Source of the DNA: Streptomyces griseorubiginosus
Lineage (GTDB): Bacteria; Actinomycetota; Actinomycetes; Streptomycetales; Streptomycetaceae
Direction: 5' to 3'
Assembly: GCF_001514195.1 (NCBI RefSeq)
Contig: NZ_KQ948736.1
Span: 1,286,625 to 1,350,624, forward strand
Length of the DNA: 64,000 bases
Under the pieces are notes generated by a model. That model was given only the letters and a program-made list of their open reading frames with translations, was not told the DNA's origin and made no database searches. Position 1 is the first letter of the stretch; each line of letters begins with the position of its first letter. Shown piece after piece: positions 24,851 through 30,868 of this stretch. The position numbers and the translations under genes were made by a program.

Positions 24851-24979
24851 TCACCAGAAGCAGACGATCGCGTAGCCGCAGCCGGCGAAGTCGTTGCAGC
24901 TTCCGACGCCGAGGCACTTCGTGAGCTCGTCGAAGTCGCCGACTTCCTGCAGCATGGGCGGCTCGTAAACAGCGGACAT
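24851..24979 (-). CDS. mslA: lasso peptide precursor, siamycin I/MS-271 core
   Basis: This 42-codon gene is too short for usual ORF cut-offs. ATG 24979 is six bases after GGGAGG. The leader (1-21) carries the class I recognition pattern: Tyr5, Pro8, Leu10, Gly14 and the penultimate Thr20. The core (22-42) begins CLGVGSCNDFAG and ends GCGYAIVCFW. By memory it is identical to siamycin I (MS-271), an antibacterial and anti-HIV class I lasso peptide: ring between Cys1 and Asp9, disulfides Cys1-Cys13 and Cys7-Cys19, C-terminal Trp in D form in MS-271. All four Cys and Asp9 are present. The gene leads the operon of C, B1, B2 and transporter genes. Confidence 0.97.
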   Translation of the reverse strand: MSAVYEPPMLQEVGDFDELTKCLGVGSCNDFAGCGYAIVCFW

Positions 24980-25004
24980 GGATGTCCTCCCGTGTCGGAT
25001 CGTT

Positions 25005-25025
25005 CGGGCCGACCTGTTCGGCCCG
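25005..25025 (-). promoter_or_regulatory. 5' UTR hairpin of the precursor mRNA
   Basis: CGGGCCGA CCTGT TCGGCCCG is a perfect 8-bp stem with a 5-nt loop, ending 25 bases before the precursor start. If transcription starts near 25031 (candidate -10 TAGCTT on the minus strand at 25039-25044), it lies at the very 5' end of the mRNA and could stabilise it. Confidence 0.55.
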
Positions 25026-25050
25026 TGATCTGTCAGGGAAGCTACGGGGC

Positions 25051-25105
25051 TGAATGTCCCATCGGCATGGGGCAGTTGTCCTATGCCGGTCCTGTCAGCT
25101 GTCCC
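25051..25105 (-). promoter_or_regulatory. three direct repeats upstream of the precursor gene
   Basis: Read on the minus strand, GGGACAGCTG (25096-25105), AGGACAACTG (25073-25082) and GGGACATTCA (25051-25060) are in the same orientation at 23- and 22-bp spacing. The proximal copy would lie at the -35 position of the predicted promoter. They look like sites for an activator that binds one helix face. The outermost copy overlaps the 3' end of the neighbouring permease gene. Confidence 0.6.
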
Positions 25106-25847
25106 ACCGCCGCTGCCGCACCCATCCCCATCCGACGGCGGCGACGGTCCAGGCGAGCAGCACCGTGAACCCGAAGGCCGTGTGCGGGGAGTCGACGGTG
25201 AGCAGTTCGTTTCCGGCCTGGTCAGGGAAGTAGCGGGCCATCTCCTTGGTCGCTCCGATGAGCGACAGGATGTGCGTTCCGGCGAGCACCATCGGCAGCA
25301 GGACGGCCAGCGGTACGACGGCGCTGCGGGCGATGGCCGCGACCCCGGCCGCGAACAGGCACATCAGGGTCAGGTAGACGACGGAGCCGGCCAGGGCACG
25401 CGGGACACCGCTGGCGCCGAGCGAGGAGCCGTGGGACCCGAGCGCCGCCTGCGTGACCAGGTAGCCGAGGACGGTGACCGGGACGGAGGCGGTGAGGGCC
25501 GCCAGGGCGGTGACGCCCATCTTCGCCGCGTACAGGCGTCCCCGCCGGGGCACCGCGAGCAGGGAGACGCGCATCATCCCGGACGTGTACTCGCTGGTGA
25601 CGACGAGCACGCCGAACACGATCAGGGCCAGCTGGCCGTAGAGGATGCCGTCGAGGCCGGCCTGCTCGGGGGTGAAGTCGGAGCGCAGGCTCGGGTTGTC
25701 GGACTCCAGCGCGTTCTTCGCGGACCAGCCGCCGAGGGCCGCGATGAGGATGCTGACCGCGGCGAACAGCAGCAGCGACACCTGGGTGCCGCGGATGCCG
25801 CGCAGCTTGGTCGTCTCGGCGCGTACGGCCGCGAGAGTCTCAGACAC
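25095..25847 (-). CDS. ABC-2 family permease (second transporter)
   Basis: The 250-residue product has six predicted membrane segments and resembles the permeases of BcrAB-type antibiotic resistance ABC transporters (GQLALIVFGVLVVTSEYTSGMMRVSLLAVPRRG is typical). GTG 25847 overlaps the end of the ATPase gene by eight bases, with AGGAA upstream. It is likely the membrane partner of that ATPase. Its 3' end is 116 bp from the lasso precursor start. A role in immunity is possible but not shown. Confidence 0.87.
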   Translation of the reverse strand: MSETLAAVRAETTKLRGIRGTQVSLLLFAAVSILIAALGGWSAKNALESDNPSLRSDFTPEQAGLDGILYGQLALIVFGVLVVTSEYTSGMMRVSLLAVPRRGRLYAAKMGVTALAALTASVPVTVLGYLVTQAALGSHGSSLGASGVPRALAGSVVYLTLMCLFAAGVAAIARSAVVPLAVLLPMVLAGTHILSLIGATKEMARYFPDQAGNELLTVDSPHTAFGFTVLLAWTVAAVGWGWVRQRRWDS

Positions 25848-26826
25848 GGGAGTTCCTGCCTTCCTCACCGGTGGTGCCGGTGGAGCCGGTGGAGCCGGTG
25901 GTGCCGGTGGTGCCGTCGTCGACGCCCGTACCGTGGGCCGCGCCCGCCTGGTCGATGACCCCGAGGAAGGTGTCCTCCAACGAACCGGCGTGGGTGCTGA
26001 GTTCGTCGAGCGGGAAGCCGCCCTTCGCCGCGATCCGGCTGACGTCCGCGGCCGGCATCCCGACGACGTCGAGTCCGCCGCCGGGGATACGCGTCACGGT
26101 GGCACCGGAGCTTGCCAACTCCCGTGCGAGACGTTCGGGTTCAGGAGTGCGCACGCGGACGGAGGAGCGTCCGTGGCGCGCGAGGAACTCCGACATGCCG
26201 GTGTCCGCGAGGAGTCGGCCGCGGCCGATGACGACCAGGTGATCGGCGACCAGGGCCATCTCGGTCATCAGGTGGCTGGAGATCAGGACGGTACGGCCCT
26301 CGTCGGCCATCGAGCGCAGCAGGTCGCGCAGCCAGCGAATGCCCTCCGTGTCCAGGCCGTTGACCGGTTCGTCGAGCACCAGCACGGGCGGGTCACCGAG
26401 CAACGCCGCGGCGAGGCCCAGCCGTTGTCCCATGCCCAGGGAGAAGGTGCCGATCCTGCGCCGGGCGGCGTCCGACAGCCCGACCGTCTCCAGCACCTGG
26501 CCCACCCGGCCCGGATCGATCCGGTTGCTCTGGGCGAGCCAGCGCAGATGGTCCCGGGCGGTCAGGCCGCGGTGCGGGGCCGAGGTCTCCAGCAGGGCGC
26601 CGACGTGCCGGAGGGGGTAGGTCAGGTCGACGTAGGCGCGCCCGTCGATCCGGGCGGTCCCGGTGTCCGGGCGGGTCAGGCCCAGCATCATCCGCATCGT
26701 GGTCGACTTCCCGGCGCCGTTGGGTCCGAGGAAGCCGGTGACGGCTCCGGGCCGCACCGTGAAGGTCAGGCTGTCCACGACGGTAGCCTGCCCGTACCGT
26801 TTCGTCAGGTTCTGGACGTCAATCAC
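25840..26826 (-). CDS. ABC transporter ATP-binding protein (BcrA-like)
   Basis: The 328-residue product has Walker A GPNGAGKST, Q-loop region LLETSAPHRGLTARDHL, the signature FSLGMGQRLGLAAALL, Walker B VLVLDEPVNGLD and the SSHLM H-loop. This layout is characteristic of bacitracin-type BcrA ATPases. The C-terminus ends in a Gly/Thr/Ser repeat (encoded by GGTGCC/GGAGCC repeats near 25870-25915) that differs from the rest of the protein. The start is probably GTG 26826 (VIDVQNLTKRYG); no strong ribosome site is seen. The histidine kinase gene lies 138 bp upstream on the same strand. Confidence 0.88.
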   Translation of the reverse strand: MIDVQNLTKRYGQATVVDSLTFTVRPGAVTGFLGPNGAGKSTTMRMMLGLTRPDTGTARIDGRAYVDLTYPLRHVGALLETSAPHRGLTARDHLRWLAQSNRIDPGRVGQVLETVGLSDAARRRIGTFSLGMGQRLGLAAALLGDPPVLVLDEPVNGLDTEGIRWLRDLLRSMADEGRTVLISSHLMTEMALVADHLVVIGRGRLLADTGMSEFLARHGRSSVRVRTPEPERLARELASSGATVTRIPGGGLDVVGMPAADVSRIAAKGGFPLDELSTHAGSLEDTFLGVIDQAGAAHGTGVDDGTTGTTGSTGSTGTTGEEGRNSRV

Positions 26827-26905
26827 ACGACGAGTCTGGCCGCGGCGGCCGCCGAGGACATCGGACCGGGGTCGGGACGGCACGGGACGACTTCACGACG
26901 GGGAC

Positions 26906-26921
26906 TCATACCAGGGTATGA
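26906..26921. promoter_or_regulatory. palindrome upstream of the BcrA-like gene
   Basis: TCATACC AG GGTATGA is a perfect 7-bp inverted repeat with a 2-bp centre. It sits in the 138-bp gap between the kinase gene and the ATPase gene, about 80 bp before the ATPase start, in a locally AT-richer stretch. It is a candidate operator for a dimeric regulator. Confidence 0.55.
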
Positions 26922-26964
26922 AATCCTTTTCGGCCACACTTTCGAACCGCGGTCCGGGCCGTCC

Positions 26965-28101
26965 TCAGTACGGCAGTGTCGCGAGGACGTGGAAGCCGGC
27001 CGCACCGGGCCGGGGCCCCGCGGTGAGGGTGCCGCCGTGCGCGGCGACCCGTTCCTTCATCCCGACGAGTCCCATGCCGCCGCCGGGGACGGTCGCGCGG
27101 TGCCCGGGTCCCGGTCCCTCGTCGGTGACGTCGATCGTCATCAGTCCGGCCCGCGCGGTGACGCGGACGAGGCAGCGGGTCGGGGCGGCGTGTTTGACGA
27201 CGTTGGTCAGCGCCTCCTGGACGATGCGGAAGGCGGCCAGCGCGACACCGTCGGGCGGTTCCTCCGCCTGGTCGGTGCGCAGCTCGACGCCGACGCCCGC
27301 CGCCTCGGCCGTACGGACCAGCAGGGGCAGGTCCGCCAGGCCGCGGACGGGCTGGAGGTCCCGCTGTTCGTCGCCGTGCTCGCGGCGCAGCACCTTCAGG
27401 GTGGCCCGCATGTCACGCAGCGCCCGGCGGCTGACCTCCTCGATGACGGTGAGGGCCTCGCGCGCCTCCTCGGGGTGGGTCGCGACGACGTGGTTGGCCA
27501 CACCGGCCTTGATCGCGATGAGGCCCACGCTGTGGGTGACGACGTCGTGGATGTCCCGGGCGATCCGCATGCGTTCTTCGACCTTGGCCTGTTCGGCCGC
27601 CTGCTCGATGGTCCGCCGCAGACTCTCACGTCGCTCCCGTACGGCCGCCCCCGCGGCCCACGTCGTCCCCAACACCAGCAGCCCGAACAGCAGTTGCACC
27701 GCCTGAGTGCCGCCCTGGTAGTTGCTGCCGCCGGTCACCGTCAGCAGGGCAGCGCCCGCCGCGCTCGCCCCGCCGACGAGCACGGCCGACCGCCCGAGCT
27801 GTTGCCGCCGTGTCGTGGCGACCATGTAGAGGGCGTAGGCGGCGGCGAGGAAGACGGCCGGACCGAGTCCGGCGGCCAGCGCCGCGCAGGATCCGGTGAG
27901 GACGACCGCGAACACCGGGACCGGCCACAGGCGTCGTACGGCGAGCGGAAGCGCGGTGACGAGAGAGAGCAGTGCGACGGTGACCCCGTCGGGTGTGCCG
28001 CCGGTACCGGGGCGTACCACCGCCAGCTGAGGGAGCAGGGCGAACCCGAGGGCGGCCGCCCCGTCGAGCATGATCAGACGTCGGCGCGAGACATCTCCCA
28101 T
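26965..28101 (-). CDS. NarL-type sensor histidine kinase
   Basis: The 378-residue product has four to six predicted membrane segments in residues 10-155 with almost no external loop, a HisKA_3 dimerisation motif with phospho-accepting His185 in RIARDIHDVVTHSV, and an HATPase domain (VQEALTNVVKHA ... GGGMGLVGMKERV). Such intramembrane-sensing kinases commonly accompany BcrAB-type transporters. No response regulator is adjacent on the same strand; the divergent LuxR protein lacks its acceptor Asp, while the canonical regulator at 16851-17525 is a plausible partner. The start ATG 28101 has only a weak ribosome site. Confidence 0.9.
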   Translation of the reverse strand: MGDVSRRRLIMLDGAAALGFALLPQLAVVRPGTGGTPDGVTVALLSLVTALPLAVRRLWPVPVFAVVLTGSCAALAAGLGPAVFLAAAYALYMVATTRRQQLGRSAVLVGGASAAGAALLTVTGGSNYQGGTQAVQLLFGLLVLGTTWAAGAAVRERRESLRRTIEQAAEQAKVEERMRIARDIHDVVTHSVGLIAIKAGVANHVVATHPEEAREALTVIEEVSRRALRDMRATLKVLRREHGDEQRDLQPVRGLADLPLLVRTAEAAGVGVELRTDQAEEPPDGVALAAFRIVQEALTNVVKHAAPTRCLVRVTARAGLMTIDVTDEGPGPGHRATVPGGGMGLVGMKERVAAHGGTLTAGPRPGAAGFHVLATLPY

Positions 28102-28105
28102 GCGC

Positions 28106-28121
28106 CGAACCTATGGGTTCG
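28106..28121. promoter_or_regulatory. palindrome in the kinase / LuxR divergent region
   Basis: CGAACC TATG GGTTCG is a perfect 6-4-6 inverted repeat beginning five bases upstream of the kinase start codon and about 130 bp before the divergent LuxR-type gene. Confidence 0.5.
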
Positions 28122-28251
28122 ATCAGACGGACGTCCAACTCGGCCTGAAGGCGACCATACGCCTTTACTCGGCGTTGAACATCCGCTTCGGGCGCCTAGG
28201 CTGGCACGGTCTTTGCAGGCGAGTACGTCTATAACACGGGGGTGTCAAGTC

Positions 28252-28944
28252 GTGCGGATCAACCTGTTCATTCTCAGTGAGGATCCCGTTTTCCTGGCCG
28301 GACTGGAAGCGATCGTCGAACAGGACGACAGTGTCAACCTGATCGGCGCCGCGGTGGACGAGTCCCGCGGGCTTCGATGTCTCAAGAGCAATCCGCTCCG
28401 GCCCGACGTCGTGATCATCGGTGAACCGTCGTGCAAGCGGGCCATTTGCAGGAACGTCGCCTGGGTCCTGTCCACCTACCGCCAGGAGAAGTCCCGGCCA
28501 CGGATCGTCGTGGTGTCGCAGAACGAGTACGACGACGTGATCGTCTCCGCCCTCCGCCTGGGGGTGAACGGCTATCTGGCCCGCATCGCGTGCCCGGAGG
28601 AACTGCTGCAGTCCCTGCCGATCGTGGCGCGCGGGGGCGCCGCCTTCAGCCCCACGATCGCCGCCCGTTTCAGCAAATATTTCGCCACCATGCAAAGACT
28701 TCCGGAGCCCCCCGAATTCTCCCGGCTGACCAGCCGGGAGGGCGAGATACTGAAACTGCTCGCGGACGGCCTGAACAACCGCCAGATCGCCCGGCGACTC
28801 TTCCTCGCCGAGAAGACGGTGCGCAATTACGTCTCGCGCATCTTCACCAAGCTGGAGGTGCACGACCGGGCCGCCGCCGCACTGCGCGCCCGCGACGCCG
28901 GTTTCGGCGAGCAGGCGGACACCGCCCTCCCGCAACCCGCCTGA
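28252..28944 (+). CDS. LuxR-type regulator with atypical receiver domain
   Basis: The 230-residue product has a receiver-like N-terminal domain (NLFILSEDPVFLAGLEAIVE) in which the phospho-acceptor position is Gly57 (PDVVIIGEPS instead of the usual DVVLMD), so phosphorylation by a kinase is unlikely. The C-terminal LuxR helix-turn-helix is intact: LTSREGEILKLLADGLNNRQI and KTVRNYVSRIFTKL. GTG 28252 follows GGGGGTG; a TATAAC at 28230-28235 could be a -10 box. Being divergent from the kinase and next to the lasso cluster, it is a candidate pathway-specific activator; the repeats upstream of the precursor are possible targets. Confidence 0.87.
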   Translation: MRINLFILSEDPVFLAGLEAIVEQDDSVNLIGAAVDESRGLRCLKSNPLRPDVVIIGEPSCKRAICRNVAWVLSTYRQEKSRPRIVVVSQNEYDDVIVSALRLGVNGYLARIACPEELLQSLPIVARGGAAFSPTIAARFSKYFATMQRLPEPPEFSRLTSREGEILKLLADGLNNRQIARRLFLAEKTVRNYVSRIFTKLEVHDRAAAALRARDAGFGEQADTALPQPA

Positions 28945-29040
28945 CGGTCCGGCCCCGGACGGCCGGGCGTGCCGCGGCCTCGGCACGCCCGCCTCCTCCA
29001 GAGATGACGCGCATCACGTGAAGGCCCCCACGCGAGGGCT

Positions 29041-29069
29041 TTGCATGACCATGCGTCGTGATGCATAAT
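29041..29069 (+). promoter_or_regulatory. argG promoter with overlapping ArgR-like box
   Basis: TTGCAT (29041-29046), a 17-bp spacer, and CATAAT (29064-29069) form a good sigma-70-type promoter. The predicted start of transcription coincides with ATG 29076, so the mRNA would be leaderless. GCAT GACC ATGC (29043-29054) and ATGCAT (29061-29066) resemble halves of ARG boxes, suggesting ArgR repression. Confidence 0.65.
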
Positions 29070-29075
29070 CTTCCT

Positions 29076-30530
29076 ATGTCCAAGGTCCTCACGTCCCTCC
29101 CCGCCGGCGAGCGCGTCGGCATCGCCTTCTCCGGCGGTCTCGACACCTCCGTCGCGGTCGCGTGGATGCGCGACAAGGGCGCCATCCCCTGCACCTACAC
29201 CGCGCACATCGGCCAGTACGACGAGCCCGACATCGACTCGGTGCCCGGTCGCGCGCAGACCTACGGGGCCGAGATCGCGCGCCTGGTCGACTGCCGGGCC
29301 GCGCTGGTCGAGGAGGGGCTCGCCGCGCTCACCTGCGGGGCGTTCCACATCCGCTCGGGCGGGCGGGCGTACTTCAACACCACCCCGCTGGGCCGTGCCG
29401 TCACCGGCACGCTCCTGGTGCGGGCGATGATGGAGGACAACGTCCAGATCTGGGGCGACGGTTCGACCTTCAAGGGCAACGACATCGAGCGGTTCTACCG
29501 CTACGGCCTGCTCGCCAACCCGAACCTGCGGATCTACAAGCCGTGGCTGGACGCGGACTTCGTGACCGAGCTCGGCGGCCGCAAGGAGATGTCGGAGTGG
29601 CTGGTCGCGCACCAGCTGCCGTACCGGGACTCCACGGAGAAGGCGTACTCCACCGACGCCAACATCTGGGGTGCCACGCACGAGGCCAAGACCCTGGAGC
29701 ACCTGAACACCGGCATCGAGACCGTCGAGCCGATCATGGGCGTCAGGTTCTGGGACCCGTCGGTCGAGATCGCGCCCGAGGACGTCACGATCGGCTTCGA
29801 CCAGGGCCGCCCGGTGACCATCAACGGCAAGGAGTTCGGCTCCGCCGTCGACCTGGTCATGGAGGCCAACGCGATCGGCGGCCGGCACGGTCTCGGCATG
29901 TCCGACCAGATCGAGAACCGGATCATCGAGGCCAAGAGCCGCGGCATCTACGAGGCGCCCGGCATGGCCCTGCTGCACGCGGCCTACGAGCGGCTCGTCA
30001 ACGCGATCCACAACGAGGACACCCTCGCCCAGTACCACAACGAGGGCCGGCGCCTGGGCCGTCTCATGTACGAGGGCCGCTGGCTGGACCCGCAGGCCCT
30101 GATGATCCGCGAGTCGCTCCAGCGGTGGGTCGGCGCGGCGGTCACGGGTGAGGTCACCCTGCGGCTGCGGCGGGGCGAGGACTACTCGATCCTCGACACC
30201 ACGGGTCCGGCGTTCTCGTACCACCCGGACAAGCTGTCGATGGAGCGCACCGAGGACTCGGCCTTCGGTCCCGTGGACCGGATCGGCCAGCTCACCATGC
30301 GCAACCTCGACATCGCCGACTCCCGCGCCAAGCTGGAGCAGTACGCGGGCCTCGGCCTGATCGGCACCGGCAGCCCCACGATCGGCGCGTCCCAGGCCGC
30401 CGCGACGGGCCTCATCGGCACCATGCCGGAGCTCCCCGAGGGCGGCGCCGAGGCGATCGCGTCCCGGGGCGAGGTCTCGGAGGACGAGGCCCTGCTGGAC
30501 CGGGCGGCGATGGAGTTCGGCACGGACTGA
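29076..30530 (+). CDS. argG: argininosuccinate synthase ArgG
   Basis: ArgG condenses citrulline and aspartate with ATP in arginine synthesis. The 484-residue product is of the longer E. coli-like type, with the P-loop IAFSGGLDTSVA (ATP-pyrophosphatase), TAHIGQYDEPDID, and the conserved GDGSTFKGNDIERFYRYG. ATG 29076 (MSKVLTSLPAG) is chosen because the -10 box ends seven bases before it; in-frame GTG 29058 and ATG 29061 lie inside the promoter. In S. coelicolor argG is, to my memory, elsewhere (SCO7036), so this copy next to the lasso island may be relocated or an extra copy. A minisatellite and a strong terminator follow. Confidence 0.96.
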   Translation: MSKVLTSLPAGERVGIAFSGGLDTSVAVAWMRDKGAIPCTYTAHIGQYDEPDIDSVPGRAQTYGAEIARLVDCRAALVEEGLAALTCGAFHIRSGGRAYFNTTPLGRAVTGTLLVRAMMEDNVQIWGDGSTFKGNDIERFYRYGLLANPNLRIYKPWLDADFVTELGGRKEMSEWLVAHQLPYRDSTEKAYSTDANIWGATHEAKTLEHLNTGIETVEPIMGVRFWDPSVEIAPEDVTIGFDQGRPVTINGKEFGSAVDLVMEANAIGGRHGLGMSDQIENRIIEAKSRGIYEAPGMALLHAAYERLVNAIHNEDTLAQYHNEGRRLGRLMYEGRWLDPQALMIRESLQRWVGAAVTGEVTLRLRRGEDYSILDTTGPAFSYHPDKLSMERTEDSAFGPVDRIGQLTMRNLDIADSRAKLEQYAGLGLIGTGSPTIGASQAAATGLIGTMPELPEGGAEAIASRGEVSEDEALLDRAAMEFGTD

Positions 30531-30624
30531 CGCGCCGCGGCGTCCGGCCCGGACTGACGCACCGCAGCATTCGGCATTGGCTGACGCGCCGCAACGTCCG
30601 GCACGGACTGACGCGCCACAACTG
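30524..30624. repeat. 27-bp tandem repeat at the argG stop codon
   Basis: Units starting GGACTGACGCGCCGC recur at 30524, 30551, 30578 and, truncated, 30605. The first copy includes the argG stop codon (GGACTGA), so each unit repeats the end of the gene. Confidence 0.85.
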
Positions 30625-30626
30625 GA

Positions 30627-30672
30627 GAAGGGCCGGTCCCCACGCCGCCATCGGTGCGGGGACCGGCCCTTC
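30627..30672 (+). terminator. argG terminator
   Basis: GAAGGGCCGGTCCCC and GGGGACCGGCCCTTC form a perfect 15-bp stem around a 16-nt loop, 100 bp past the argG stop. Confidence 0.85.
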
Positions 30673-30848
30673 CGCGTGTCCGGGGACCGACGGAGCCCGG
30701 CATCGGAAACCGCCCGCCCGACGGCACGGCAACGGCACGGCACACGCCCGGGATTTCAAACAACCTGTCGTGAATGAGCGGCAGTTGGGGTGAGGAAGTG
30801 AAGGAGTCGTCCGGGTCGGAACTGTGAAGCAAGGTTTCGAACAGGAAC

Positions 30849-30865
30849 GGGAACGATAAGTTCCC
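30849..30865. promoter_or_regulatory. palindrome directly before the SpoIIE-type gene
   Basis: GGGAAC GATAA GTTCCC is a perfect 6-5-6 inverted repeat ending three bases before the ATG at 30869, where a ribosome site would be expected. It could be an operator or an RNA hairpin that controls translation. Confidence 0.5.
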
Positions 30866-30868
30866 TGC

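Noticed and set aside
25645..28944. 1099-residue plus-strand frame
   Set aside because: Only its last 230 codons (the LuxR-type gene) are real; the rest is antisense to the ABC transporter and kinase genes.
29058..29075. Upstream argG start codons GTG 29058 and ATG 29061
   Set aside because: They lie inside or next to the -10 box and would not be transcribed from the predicted promoter.
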